The notes: a model not told the origin generated them from the sequence alone. Shown: positions 7,972-16,453, counted from the first letter of the stretch. The stretch: 64,000 bases of DNA from Anaerolineales bacterium (GCA_020634895.1 JACKAV010000001.1:124001-188000), one strand, 5' to 3'. Program-made: numbers and translations.

Positions 7972-8952
7972 TTAACCTTGCAAATTTAAGAATTCTCTGG
8001 TCTTTGCAAGGACTTCACGTTGAATATCTATGAGATTTCCCTCAATATCGGCTCCTGCGGCGGCGGCGTGACCTCCGCCTTTAAAGAATTTTGCTACGGG
8101 TGATACATCGATACCCGGCTGAAGAGCGCGCCAGGATATCTTTACGTGATTGTCGCTTTGTTCCACGAATACCATGCCGACCTTTTGACCGTTGATGGCG
8201 GAGATCATATTAATGAGGTCCGCGTCATCGTTGCCGCCATAGCCTGTGGATTTGCGATCTGCGAGGGTGAGGGTCCCCCAAACGATGCCGTTCTTGCTTT
8301 CGAGGCTTGAAAGCCCAGCGCCCCAATATTTTGCGGCAGGGAAGGATTTGCGGACGAGCGATTCCATATAGATTTCGGGCAGGTCCACGCCGGTTTCCAT
8401 GAGTTGGGCAGCCTGACGCAGCGCGTCGGGTGTGACGTTGGAAGTGCGGAAACCCAGCGTATCGGTGAGGATGCCTGCAAGCAGGGCAGCAGCCACCGGC
8501 TTGGATATGTTAAGCCCCCATTCCGGCAGGTGTTTGGTGAGGATGGCTGCCGTGGCAACTTCATCCGCTTCGATGAGATTTAATTTTCCAAAGTTTTCGT
8601 TGGTTTTGTGGTGGTCGATATTGATATCCGGCTGACCGAAATTTTCGAAGAGCTTTCCTGTCCGTTTGAAATCCGCGCAATCGACGGTGATGAACGTGTC
8701 GTGGTCATTGCCGGGATCTTTTTTGATCAGATCTGTGCCTTCAAGAAATTTGAACGAAGAGGGTACCCCATCTACCAAAACCATTGTGACGGTTTTGCCT
8801 GCGTCTTTCAGCGCCAGCCCCAGTCCGAGCAGGGAGCCGATGGCGTCACCGTCGGGTCGTACATGTGATGCAATGACCACCTTTTTTGCATCGGCGAGTC
8901 GTGCTTTTATCTCCCCTGATATTTGATTGTTCACTATATTATCTCCAGGCAT
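7972..8952 (-). CDS. nrnA: NrnA-type DHH/DHHA1 phosphoesterase (nanoRNase / pAp phosphatase)
   Basis: The 326-aa protein has the DHH family motifs in order: HVRPDGDAIGS, VDCADFKRTG, and DHHKTNENFG, then a DHHA1 domain ending in GGGHAAAAGADI, which binds substrate. NrnA enzymes degrade 2-5-nt RNAs and 3'-phosphoadenosine 5'-phosphate with Mn2+. It lies 22 bp downstream of rbfA, a common order in Gram-positive and Chloroflexota genomes. The ATG at 8952 has no well-spaced ribosome site; a GTG at 8934 preceded by GGAG 8 nt upstream is an equally good start. Confidence 0.9.
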   Translation of the reverse strand: MPGDNIVNNQISGEIKARLADAKKVVIASHVRPDGDAIGSLLGLGLALKDAGKTVTMVLVDGVPSSFKFLEGTDLIKKDPGNDHDTFITVDCADFKRTGKLFENFGQPDINIDHHKTNENFGKLNLIEADEVATAAILTKHLPEWGLNISKPVAAALLAGILTDTLGFRTSNVTPDALRQAAQLMETGVDLPEIYMESLVRKSFPAAKYWGAGLSSLESKNGIVWGTLTLADRKSTGYGGNDDADLINMISAINGQKVGMVFVEQSDNHVKISWRALQPGIDVSPVAKFFKGGGHAAAAGADIEGNLIDIQREVLAKTREFLNLQG

Positions 8953-8974
8953 CCTTTCCCGTGGGGAAGGAAAT

Positions 8975-9325
8975 TTATTTCTTGTCTCTTAACCCAGCCA
9001 GCAGTTTTTCGATGTGGTCTGCATTCTCGGGGGTGGGGTCCCAATGGAATTTCAATTTGGGGAACGAGCGAAGCTCCACACGGGCGGAAAGAGTCCGCCT
9101 GAGGAAGCCGGAAGCCGATTCGAGGCCTTCCAAAACTTCGGCGGAGCGTGAGGCGCCTTCCACTGCCGAGACGTAAATATTGGCATAGGCAAGTTCACGG
9201 TCCACTTTGACGCCGGTCACATAGACTTGTTTGAGACGGGGATCATTAATTTCACGGATCAACAGCTCCGAAAGTTCGAGCTGGATGCGGTCTTCAATTC
9301 GTTTGATTCTAATTCCTGATGGCAT
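8975..9325 (-). CDS. rbfA: Ribosome-binding factor A
   Basis: The 116-aa protein shows the RbfA pattern RIKRIEDRIQLELSELL, then VTGVKVDRELAYANIYVS and LRRTLSARVELRSFPKLKF with the DPTPEN segment. RbfA is a single KH-fold protein that helps mature the 5' end of 16S rRNA and assemble the 30S subunit. It lies between infB and nrnA, as in many bacteria. No clear Shine-Dalgarno is seen; a 15-bp inverted repeat separates it from infB. Confidence 0.92.
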   Translation of the reverse strand: MPSGIRIKRIEDRIQLELSELLIREINDPRLKQVYVTGVKVDRELAYANIYVSAVEGASRSAEVLEGLESASGFLRRTLSARVELRSFPKLKFHWDPTPENADHIEKLLAGLRDKK

Positions 9326-9339
9326 GGTTTATTCATAAA

Positions 9340-9380
9340 TTACGGATTACGCATCGCGGAAAGCAATGCGTAATCCGTAA
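9340..9380. repeat. Inverted repeat between infB and rbfA
   Basis: Fifteen-base arms (TTACGGATTACGCAT and its complement) pair perfectly around an 11-nt loop. No T-run follows on the minus strand, so it is more likely a mobile palindromic repeat or mRNA-processing hairpin than a terminator. Confidence 0.65.
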
Positions 9381-9386
9381 AAGTCA

Positions 9387-11156
9387 TTACTCCAAAATAT
9401 AACACACTACGGTGTCGCCGGGTTGGATATCCGAGAAATTCTTGAAGCCGACACCGCATTCATAACCCTGGCGAATCTCTTTAACGTCATCTTTTTCATG
9501 ACGCAGGGAGGAGAGATCGCCTTCATAAATGATATCCGAATCGCGGTAAAGGCGGACCTTCGCGCCGCGCTTCAGTTCCCCTTCGATGACCTTGCAGCCC
9601 GCCACACGTCCAAACTTGGAGGCGTTGAACACCTGAAGGACAGTGGCTTTGCCGAGGATCTTCTCGACGAAATCAGGCTCGAGCATACCATTAAGGGCTT
9701 TCTCGATGTCTTCGGTCATGCGATAGATGATCTCGTACAGACGGATATCCACGCCTTCTTTTTCCGCCATGCGGCGGGCATCGACATCCGCCTGAACGTT
9801 GAAGCCGATGATGATCGCCTTCGATGCGGAGGCAAGCATGACGTCGTTATTGCCGATATTACCCGTTTCCGCGTGAAGGACCTTCAATCCGATCTCGCCT
9901 TCGCCAAGTTTGTTCAACTCGGTGATGATCGGGTCGACGGAGCCTTGAACATCGGCTTTGACGATGAGATTAAGCTCTTTCGCCTCGCCGGTCTGGACCT
10001 GGTTAAACAGGTCTTCGAGTGAGAGTTTTTTGCGGGATTGAGCCTGTGCCTTGATCGCGTCCTGACGTTCCGCCACGATGGCGCGCGCTTCCTTTTCGGA
10101 GGGGACAACTTCAAACAAGTCGCCAGCAGAGGGAACGTCGCTGAGTCCCATCACTGCCACAGGCGTGGAGGGACCGGCTTTTTTGACGGGTTTGCCTTTG
10201 TAATCGGTGATGGCGCGCAATTTGCCGTGGGCAACTCCCGCAACGACAACCGCACCGGATTGCAGCGTCCCATTTTGGACGAGCAGGGTTGCCATGACAC
10301 CTTTGGATTTATCCAATTCCGCTTCGATGACCGTACCGAGCACTTTTCCGTTCGGGTTGGCTTTGATCTCGTTGCTGTCGGCTACGAGCAAAATACCTTC
10401 GAGCAGATCGTCGATACCTTTCTTTTGCTTGGCAGAGACGGGCACGACCATGGTGCTGCCGCCCCAGTCATCGGGGACGAGTTCCATTTCTGCAAGCTGT
10501 TGTTTGACACGTTCCGGGTTGGCGTTGGGTTTGTCTATTTTGTTGAGCGCGACAATGATCGGTACCCGCGCCGCTTTGGCGTGGGCGATGGCTTCCCTTG
10601 TTTGGGGCATTACGCCGTCATCGGCGGCAACCACCAAAATGACGATGTCCGCGCCCTGAGCGCCGCGCGCGCGCATTTGAGTGAACGCGGCGTGACCGGG
10701 AGTATCGAGGAAGGTGATCAAACGTCCCTTCATTTCGACCTGATATGCGCCGATATGCTGGGTAATGCCGCCGGCTTCTCCCGCGGCAACTTCCGTGGAG
10801 CGGATCGCATCCAGCAGGCTGGTCTTCCCGTGATCGACATGACCAAGAATGGTCACGACCGGAGGGCGTCCCTTCAACTGCGTTTTGTCCTCGTCGGCGA
10901 TCAACTGCCGCCACAGGGGAATTTCCCCGGTCTCCTCCTTGACCTCTTCTTCAACAACTTCTGCAACTGCTTCGAATCCATATTCGGCAACCACGATCGC
11001 AGCGGTGTCAAAATCCACCGACTGGTTGATGGTCGCCATTACGCCGTTGGTCATTAATTTTTTGATCAGGTCGATTGGGCTTCGTTCGATCTTCTGAGCC
11101 AGGTCACGCACTACGATGCTGGCGGGTAACTCGATCTTATTTCCGTTATTGCTCAT
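9387..11156 (-). CDS. infB: Translation initiation factor IF-2 (short form)
   Basis: The 589-aa protein carries the IF-2 GTPase with G1 GHVDHGKTS, G3 DTPGHAAF and G4 NKIDKP, an N-terminal IF2_N domain (IELPASIVVRDLAQKIERSP), and C-terminal domains that recruit fMet-tRNA (VFNASKFGRVAGCKVIEG...RLYRDSDIIYEGDL). It lacks the long, charged N-terminal extension found in enteric IF-2 (about 890 aa). It places initiator tRNA on the 30S subunit and promotes 50S joining. GGAGGTGG lies directly before the ATG. Confidence 0.95.
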   Translation of the reverse strand: MSNNGNKIELPASIVVRDLAQKIERSPIDLIKKLMTNGVMATINQSVDFDTAAIVVAEYGFEAVAEVVEEEVKEETGEIPLWRQLIADEDKTQLKGRPPVVTILGHVDHGKTSLLDAIRSTEVAAGEAGGITQHIGAYQVEMKGRLITFLDTPGHAAFTQMRARGAQGADIVILVVAADDGVMPQTREAIAHAKAARVPIIVALNKIDKPNANPERVKQQLAEMELVPDDWGGSTMVVPVSAKQKKGIDDLLEGILLVADSNEIKANPNGKVLGTVIEAELDKSKGVMATLLVQNGTLQSGAVVVAGVAHGKLRAITDYKGKPVKKAGPSTPVAVMGLSDVPSAGDLFEVVPSEKEARAIVAERQDAIKAQAQSRKKLSLEDLFNQVQTGEAKELNLIVKADVQGSVDPIITELNKLGEGEIGLKVLHAETGNIGNNDVMLASASKAIIIGFNVQADVDARRMAEKEGVDIRLYEIIYRMTEDIEKALNGMLEPDFVEKILGKATVLQVFNASKFGRVAGCKVIEGELKRGAKVRLYRDSDIIYEGDLSSLRHEKDDVKEIRQGYECGVGFKNFSDIQPGDTVVCYILE

Positions 11157-11244
11157 AAGCCACCTCCTTCAATCTCAAGACTTGTCTGTATAACTTCGTT
11201 TCTTCGGGCAGCCTGTGAGCGAGTGGCTTAATCGTTCACATGGC

Positions 11245-11544
11245 TTAACCTTCGGTCTCTGCTTCGGGCAGAGAGTTCATAAATTCTTCCAGACGGACAC
11301 GGTCATCATTCGTTAAGTCTGTTTTCAGCGCATGCGCCAGCGAACCTTTCAGCCCGCGCGCCCAGCACGAACGCTTGTCGTGCAGGTAGGCTCCCCGTCC
11401 CGCCAATTTGCCAGTGGGATCCACACGCACTCCCTCTGCTGTGCGGACGATCCGCACCAACTGCCGTTTCGACAGGACTTCCCTGCACCCTACACAGGTG
11501 CGTTGGGGAACATGTTTCATGCGCACTACAGGTTTTTTCGCCAC
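11245..11544 (-). CDS. YlxR/RnpM family RNA-binding protein
   Basis: The core reads RTCVGCREVLSKRQLVRIV, then DPTGKLAGRGAYLHDKRSC, the conserved pattern of YlxR (DUF448), which in Bacillus subtilis binds RNase P RNA and modulates its activity. It lies between nusA and infB as usual. I prefer the GTG start at 11544 (AGGGAAAG lies 8-15 nt upstream); an ATG at 11520 is possible. A longer frame up to 11754 would overlap nusA and run through a palindromic repeat, and is rejected. Confidence 0.85.
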   Translation of the reverse strand: MAKKPVVRMKHVPQRTCVGCREVLSKRQLVRIVRTAEGVRVDPTGKLAGRGAYLHDKRSCWARGLKGSLAHALKTDLTNDDRVRLEEFMNSLPEAETEG

Positions 11545-11556
11545 GTCCGTTACTTT

Positions 11557-11604
11557 CCCTCGCCCTAGCCCTTCCCAAAAAGCGGGAAGGGCAGGGGCTG
11601 AGGG
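11557..11604. repeat. Palindromic repeat between nusA and ylxR
   Basis: GCCCTTCCC (11568-11576) pairs with GGGAAGGGC (11584-11592), with further CCCT/AGGG pairing outside. The element resembles the one embedded in the glycosyltransferase gene at 48652-48687. Confidence 0.65.
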
Positions 11605-11614
11605 TAAATTATTA

Positions 11615-13540
11615 TTACCACTCACCTTCAACTTCGTCGTCGCCGCGCTTGTGTTTCTTACGCGAGACAACTTCGCCAAGGTCTTCATCGAATTCAAGGG
11701 CAACGCTCTTCTTCTTGCCTTTCTTGCCCTTCTTCTTATCTCCGGATTCATCATCCGTCTCTTCGTTGGATTGGAACATCTCAGGCTTCATCTGGAACAG
11801 TTCATCGAGCGAGACGCCATCCTTGGAGACTTCGCCGTCCTCTTCGGGTTCTTCAACAGGACGCTGCTTCGGTTCTTTCTTCTTTTCGGCTGGTTTCTCC
11901 GCCTCAGCGGGAGCTTCCACTTCCTGAGTGGGTACTGCCACTGCTTCGGCTACTTCCGCGGCTTCAGCAACGGGAGCTTCTTCTGTCTTTGCCTCTGCAT
12001 CGGCTTCAGTGACTTCCACAACTTCGGGTTCAGGAGCAGCTTCGGGGAAGGTCAGAGCCGCGAGTCCTTCTTCGATATTCTGAATGGCTTTCGCGCCGAT
12101 ACCTGCCAGACCGAGCACCTTGTTCGGGTCAGCTTTCAGGTCGAACATCAACTGACCGACGGTTTCGTATCCGGCTTCGGTGAGGATGTTGAAAACGTGT
12201 TCCTTGATCTCGGTTGCATCGGCAAGCTGCATTTCGAAGGCGGCGGCAGGAATCTCCGCCTTGGCGGCGGCGATACGCTCGTCCTCTTCGCGGGTGGCTT
12301 CTTCCTTGGCGAGGATCACGCGGCGTTCGACACGGTCCACAAATTGTTCGAGGAGGGTGAACTCTTCGGGATTGATGGGGCGGCTCTCGGCTTTCTTGGC
12401 GAGGACTTCCTCCACCTGCGGAATATTTTCGACCGCGCCCTTGAGTACTTCCTGAAGTTCGGTGTCGCCCTGCAGTTTGGTGAGCGCGTCACCAGCGGCT
12501 TCGCTGACGGATTTGATGTCGATGCGCCAGCCGGTCAATTTGGCGGCGAGACGTGCGTTCTGTCCATCGCGCCCGATGGCGAGACTCAATTGATCTTCGC
12601 CGACGACGACGGTGGCTGTGCGTTCCTCTTCGGTGAGGTACACGCCGCTGACGCGCGCCGGGCTGATGGCTTTGGAGATGTAGGCGACCGGGTCGGCATC
12701 CCAAAGGATGATATCGATCTTCTCGTCATGCAATTCCTTGACGATGGCTTGAATGCGGACGCCCTTCATGCCCACGCAGGCGCCGACGGGGTCAATACCT
12801 GCCTGTGTTGCAGAGACCGCCACTTTGGCGCGCGCGCCGGGTTCGCGGGCAATCGCGCGGATCTCGACAATGCCGTGATAGATTTCAGGCACTTCGTTTT
12901 CCATCAGGCGGCGCAGGAAGTTGCGATGCGCGCGCGAGAGGATGATCTGCGGACCGCGGGTGCCGTCCTTTACTTCGATGACCACCGCGCGAACGCGGTC
13001 GTGAATCTTCAGTTTTTCGCCGGGGATGCGCTGGTTGTTCGGCATCAAGCCTTCGGCTTTCATTTCCAAGCCGATGGTAATTCCCTGGGCGTTGATCGCC
13101 TGCACCAAGCCGGAGACGATCTCACCTTCCTGGCGCTGGTAATATTCCATCTGGTTGGAGCGTTCCGCCTCGCGGATACGCTGCTGGATCACCTGACGCG
13201 CGGTCTGAGCCGCCACACGACCGAAATCGGACGGGGTGCTTTCCACTATGACCATATCGCCGGGGTTGCATTCGGGGTCCACCTTGCGGGCTTCGTCGAT
13301 CAGCACCTCAGTGCGATCATCCACGATGCTATCTTCAACTACTTCCTTTTCGGCGTAAACGGTGACAATGCCTGTTTCGGGGTCCAGCTTGGCTTCCACA
13401 TGCTGTGCCGTCGATGCACCTACTGCACGCCGATAGGCGGAGACCATCGCCGACTCAATGGCGGTGATGACCACATCCTTGGCGAGTTGCTTTTCTTCCA
13501 GCACTTCATTGAATGCCAGTGCAAAATCATTCTTTGCCAT
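11615..13540 (-). CDS. nusA: Transcription termination/antitermination factor NusA
   Basis: The 641-aa protein starts MAKNDFALAFNEVLEEKQL (the NusA N-terminal RNA-polymerase-binding domain), followed by an S1 domain (near EGEIVSGLVQ), two KH domains (GVRIQAIVKELHDEKIDII and AIGRDGQNARLAAKLTGW) and then an unusual 200-residue C-terminal part with a helix-hairpin-helix segment (VLGLAGIGAKAIQNIEEGL) and a long acidic/lysine-rich tail. Most NusA proteins are 350-500 aa. It controls pausing, termination and antitermination. GGAG lies 9 nt before the ATG. No rimP gene precedes it here. A terminator-like hairpin lies in its leader. Confidence 0.94.
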   Translation of the reverse strand: MAKNDFALAFNEVLEEKQLAKDVVITAIESAMVSAYRRAVGASTAQHVEAKLDPETGIVTVYAEKEVVEDSIVDDRTEVLIDEARKVDPECNPGDMVIVESTPSDFGRVAAQTARQVIQQRIREAERSNQMEYYQRQEGEIVSGLVQAINAQGITIGLEMKAEGLMPNNQRIPGEKLKIHDRVRAVVIEVKDGTRGPQIILSRAHRNFLRRLMENEVPEIYHGIVEIRAIAREPGARAKVAVSATQAGIDPVGACVGMKGVRIQAIVKELHDEKIDIILWDADPVAYISKAISPARVSGVYLTEEERTATVVVGEDQLSLAIGRDGQNARLAAKLTGWRIDIKSVSEAAGDALTKLQGDTELQEVLKGAVENIPQVEEVLAKKAESRPINPEEFTLLEQFVDRVERRVILAKEEATREEDERIAAAKAEIPAAAFEMQLADATEIKEHVFNILTEAGYETVGQLMFDLKADPNKVLGLAGIGAKAIQNIEEGLAALTFPEAAPEPEVVEVTEADAEAKTEEAPVAEAAEVAEAVAVPTQEVEAPAEAEKPAEKKKEPKQRPVEEPEEDGEVSKDGVSLDELFQMKPEMFQSNEETDDESGDKKKGKKGKKKSVALEFDEDLGEVVSRKKHKRGDDEVEGEW

Positions 13541-13570
13541 ACGTACCTGCTCCAAAGCTCCTTTTATATA

Positions 13571-13602
13571 AAAAGCGAAGAAGTGGGGGCTACCCACTTC
13601 TT
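13571..13602 (-). promoter_or_regulatory. Terminator-like hairpin in the nusA leader (candidate attenuator)
   Basis: On the minus strand AAGAAGTGGG and CCCACTTCTT form a perfect 10-bp stem with a 5-nt loop, followed by CGC and five T. It lies between the predicted nusA promoter and the nusA ribosome site, so it could end transcription before the operon. Confidence 0.6.
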
Positions 13603-13637
13603 GGTGACTTCGATATTGGGTTGTCCTTACGCGCGAA

Positions 13638-13666
13638 ATTTTAGCATAAAGACCTTATGCATGCAA
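13638..13666 (-). promoter_or_regulatory. Predicted nusA operon promoter
   Basis: On the minus strand TTGCAT (13661-13666) and an extended -10, TGCTAAAAT (TAAAAT at 13638-13643), are separated by 17 bp. The expected start is near 13631, giving a leader of about 90 nt. Confidence 0.6.
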
Positions 13667-13702
13667 GAGGGAGTCTGTTAGAGGGGTATTTGAACTTCGC
13701 AG

Positions 13703-13719
13703 GTATAATCGCCGCCATG
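13703..13719 (+). promoter_or_regulatory. TATAAT box 8 nt before a start codon (leaderless start)
   Basis: TATAAT at 13703-13708 is followed by 8 nt and then the ATG of the methyltransferase gene. Transcription would begin at or next to the start codon; no ribosome site is present. Confidence 0.55.
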
Positions 13720-14451
13720 ACAGAACGAGACATGAACAAAGCCGCCCTGCGCGGAGAACCTTCCTATGTGTGGCGTGACGGACAAAGACGCCGCCTGAAC
13801 ATGATCCAGAAATTTGCCGGGGAACGCCTGCAAGGCAGTGTGCTGGAGAACGGCTGCGGGGTGGGAATGTACGTGGAAAAAATGACCGAACTCGGCGCGA
13901 ACGTGACCGGATTGGAATTCGACTTTGAGCGCACCCGCGACGCGCACGCCAATTCCGAGAAAATCGTCAACGCCGCCGGGGAATTCCTCCCGCTTCCTTC
14001 TTCGACGTTTGACCTGATTCTCAGTCATGAGGTGATCGAACACGTACAGGATGACCGCTCCGCGATTGCCGAGATGATTCGCGTTCTCAAAACAGGCGGA
14101 CGCGCCGTCATCTTCTGCCCCAATCGCGGATACCCCGTGGAGACTCACGGCATTTTCTGGAAAGGCAAATACTATTTCGGCAACAAGCCTTTTGTGAATT
14201 ACCTGCCGCGCGCGTGGCGGGACAAACTCGCCCCGCATGTTCGTGTCTATTCCCGCCGCGACCTGCAAAAATTATTCGACGGTCTGCCCGTCAAATTCAT
14301 CGAGCGGACAATCATCTTCGGCGCCTACGACAACATCATCGCCCGAACGGGTGTTTTCGGCAAAATCATCCGCGCTGTGCTGCAATTCATGGAAGCCACG
14401 CCACTGAAAGCATTGGGCTTGTCCCATTTTTGGGTGGTGGAGAAGATATAA
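13717..14451 (+). CDS. Class I SAM-dependent methyltransferase
   Basis: The 244-aa protein has the class I methyltransferase fold: motif I as VLENGCGVGMYVEKM, an acidic residue after the second strand (LEFDFERT), and motif IV FDLILSHEVIEHVQDD. The VIEHV pattern is typical of UbiE/UbiG-like and polyketide/sugar methyltransferases. The substrate cannot be read. The C terminus is aromatic and hydrophobic. The start at 13717 is chosen because TATAAT lies 8 nt upstream; a frame from 13657 would begin before the promoter. Confidence 0.8.
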   Translation: MTERDMNKAALRGEPSYVWRDGQRRRLNMIQKFAGERLQGSVLENGCGVGMYVEKMTELGANVTGLEFDFERTRDAHANSEKIVNAAGEFLPLPSSTFDLILSHEVIEHVQDDRSAIAEMIRVLKTGGRAVIFCPNRGYPVETHGIFWKGKYYFGNKPFVNYLPRAWRDKLAPHVRVYSRRDLQKLFDGLPVKFIERTIIFGAYDNIIARTGVFGKIIRAVLQFMEATPLKALGLSHFWVVEKI

Positions 14452-14461
14452 TTACCTTATG
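14447..14461 (+). promoter_or_regulatory. TATAAT box 6 nt before a start codon (leaderless start)
   Basis: TATAAT (14447-14452) overlaps the stop codon of the methyltransferase gene and lies 6 nt before the ATG at 14459. Confidence 0.5.
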
Positions 14462-14656
14462 CAAAAAACTCTTAGCATTAAGAAAATCGTTGTAAAGGCA
14501 AAGATGGGCGACAAGAAGACCGATGCAGCCTACTGGAGGACGTTACCTTACGCTGCACGACTTGCCGCATTGGAAGAGCTACGTCGGGAATACCATCAGT
14601 GGAGGTACGGTGTTCAACCAGGATTTCAAAGAGTTTATACAATCGTTAAACGATAA
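14459..14656 (+). CDS. Small basic protein paired with a nucleotidyltransferase
   Basis: The 65-aa protein is basic and reads KTDAAYWRTLPYAARLAALEEL, then FQRVYTIVKR at the C terminus. The YWR-x-(7)-RL-x-ALE-x-LR and (F)xRVYxI-x-KR pattern occurs in small proteins found directly upstream of nucleotidyltransferase genes in many bacteria (from memory of such pairs, not checked). It overlaps the next gene by 47 bp, which argues for tight coupling. It could be one half of a toxin-antitoxin-like or defence pair. Its biochemical role is not known. Confidence 0.6.
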   Translation: MQKTLSIKKIVVKAKMGDKKTDAAYWRTLPYAARLAALEELRREYHQWRYGVQPGFQRVYTIVKR

Positions 14657-15047
14657 CGGAGTACGCTATCTTGTCGTGGGCGGATATGCTGTTGCCTTGC
14701 ATGGTTACCCGCGTTACACAAAAGATATTGATATTTGGGTGGAAATGACGGCTGAAAACGGCGCTAAAATCGCAAAAGCACTTGAACAGTTTGGGTTCGG
14801 TTCCTTGGGTGTCAATGAAGCGGACTTTACCGTTCCAGATCAGATGCTTCAGTTAGGGTATCCTCCCGGTCGTATTGATATGCTAACCACTTTGCCAGGC
14901 GTGAAATTTTCAGAATGCTATTCATCACGGACGATTGTTGAAGTGGATGGGGTTTCGGTAAATTTCATCGACTTGGAAAATCTCAAGAAGAACAAAAAAG
15001 CCACTGGCAGGCATCAAGATTTGGCAGACTTGGAAAATCTGGAATAG
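14610..15047 (+). CDS. DUF6036/AbiEii-like nucleotidyltransferase
   Basis: The 145-aa protein contains RYLVVGGYAVALHGYPRYTKDIDIWVEM: a GG-Y/F-A-(V/H) segment and a DxD pair, the signature of the minimal nucleotidyltransferase fold (GG...DxD). The same layout is seen in AbiEii-type toxins and in DUF6036 proteins. The C-terminal half has ENLKKNKKATGRHQDLADLENL, the usual KxxTGRxKD-like ending. The GTG start at 14610 with GGAGG 4 nt upstream is preferred to an ATG at 14523. Such enzymes transfer nucleotides to RNA or protein; the target here is unknown. Confidence 0.72.
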   Translation: MFNQDFKEFIQSLNDNGVRYLVVGGYAVALHGYPRYTKDIDIWVEMTAENGAKIAKALEQFGFGSLGVNEADFTVPDQMLQLGYPPGRIDMLTTLPGVKFSECYSSRTIVEVDGVSVNFIDLENLKKNKKATGRHQDLADLENLE

Positions 15048-15122
15048 CTATCAGGCTTGTCTTTTTTGGGGAAGTTGAAAAAGTGAAAGTTTTCAGCTTA
15101 ACTTTGTCGAAAGAGGTGAGGT

Positions 15123-16424
15123 ATGAGATCGTCAACAAATTTACCGGATGTAATTAGCCGAAGAGATTTTTTGAAACTATTTGTTTGGTCAAGTGGTTTG
15201 GCTGCTTTGTTAACTGCCTGTGGACGTGAGCAAATTCTAGACCAGCCCTTTTCTCCCACAGCAACCAGCGATAATGTTTTAAGCGAAATAACACCAGAAA
15301 TGACAGTTACACCAAGTGCTACTGCTACTGCCACAAGCGAACCTATTCAAATGACCGAAGCTGATAGGCAGATTTGGGATGCGATGCCTGAAAAGATGCC
15401 TGACATAGAAGATTCGCATAGAGTTTTTGATAGGGAACGAGGAATTTTGTATAAAGATAGCTCAGGTCAAATTATTGGTTTGTATGACTATAACCCTTAT
15501 AAACTAACTGACACTAATATAAATAGAATATGTTCTGCTAGATATGACGAAGAAAGTAATCAGATCTGGTTTGTTGATAACAAAGACAAAAGTGGTAAAG
15601 AGCGAGTTAAATACCCAGAGGTGTTTAAGGTGACACTAAGAGATGAAGAAGGTAATGTTATAGAAAATAAGTTTAATGATGTTGAGATACATACTACATC
15701 TCGTAACTTTTTGCTTAACCCAGCATTGTCGAGAGAAGTTGTGGGGCAAGATGGTGACTTTGCTCAGATGATGGCAATACTAGAAGAGGCGTACAAACAA
15801 AAACTAATCCCTCAATTTGTGGAGGAGGGTGCGATGAAACTAAATGATTTGGTGCGGGGGAACCCAGTTTTTGACGCTGACACCATACTAAGCAATATTT
15901 GGGACATGCCAGATAGTGATGCTAAGTCTAAGAGATGGTTACACGAAGATGTTGCCCCGTACACCCCGGCAGTTTTTCCTCCCCAGGATGATACCCTGGG
16001 AGCGGAGTTTGCACCGGTAATGGTAACCCAGAATAATGGTGAGGTGTCTGGGTGGTGGTCTATCCAAATTCCTGATAGTGAGCAAGATTTAACAAATGGG
16101 ATCGTACCTATAGTTCAACAGTACTTGGATAACTGTCTCTGGAGGTTGGGTGGCAATATTAACAATGGCGATGAATATGTTAGGGGTGGGATGGGGATTA
16201 GCTACCCATTTATATTTAATCCTAAAGGTGAGGAGGCTCTAATTTATTACTCACATAATGATCCGAGTGACTCATTGTTAGCTTTGTTTCATGAATTAGG
16301 TGGTGGGCAGGAATATAAGCAGATATATAGCGAGATGATCACTGGTAAGACAATACCAGACGTGTGTAAAGACGGGACACTGCCTGCGTTTGCGCGTTTT
16401 TTCAAACGTGCGTTTGTTGTCTAG
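15123..16424 (+). CDS. Tat-type lipoprotein of unknown function
   Basis: The 433-aa protein begins with a twin-arginine lipoprotein signal (ISRRDFLKLFVWSSGLAALLTAC), then a Thr/Ser-rich linker (ATATATSEP). I do not recognise the mature domain. It contains a central globular region rich in Asp/Asn/Tyr and a GDEYVRGGMGISYPF segment near residue 345, with a HELGGGQEYKQIY stretch near the C terminus that superficially resembles a HExx metallopeptidase helix but lacks the second His. Base composition is visibly more AT-rich than in neighbouring genes, which suggests recent acquisition. Confidence 0.6.
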   Translation: MRSSTNLPDVISRRDFLKLFVWSSGLAALLTACGREQILDQPFSPTATSDNVLSEITPEMTVTPSATATATSEPIQMTEADRQIWDAMPEKMPDIEDSHRVFDRERGILYKDSSGQIIGLYDYNPYKLTDTNINRICSARYDEESNQIWFVDNKDKSGKERVKYPEVFKVTLRDEEGNVIENKFNDVEIHTTSRNFLLNPALSREVVGQDGDFAQMMAILEEAYKQKLIPQFVEEGAMKLNDLVRGNPVFDADTILSNIWDMPDSDAKSKRWLHEDVAPYTPAVFPPQDDTLGAEFAPVMVTQNNGEVSGWWSIQIPDSEQDLTNGIVPIVQQYLDNCLWRLGGNINNGDEYVRGGMGISYPFIFNPKGEEALIYYSHNDPSDSLLALFHELGGGQEYKQIYSEMITGKTIPDVCKDGTLPAFARFFKRAFVV

Positions 16425-16453
16425 CTAAGAATAAGCTTTAGTGTCCTACCTCT

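Noticed and set aside
10038..11057. Long plus-strand frame across infB
   Set aside because: Antisense shadow of the IF-2 GTPase; no recognisable domain.
11408..13681. A 757-codon open frame on the plus strand across nusA and ylxR
   Set aside because: It is the antisense of nusA; its translation is low-complexity (Phe/Gly/Arg-rich) with no family pattern, and the opposite strand is clearly coding.
16314..16350. HELGGGQEYKQ stretch in the Tat lipoprotein as a HExxH metalloprotease motif
   Set aside because: The second His is missing, so the zinc site cannot form as in the known family.
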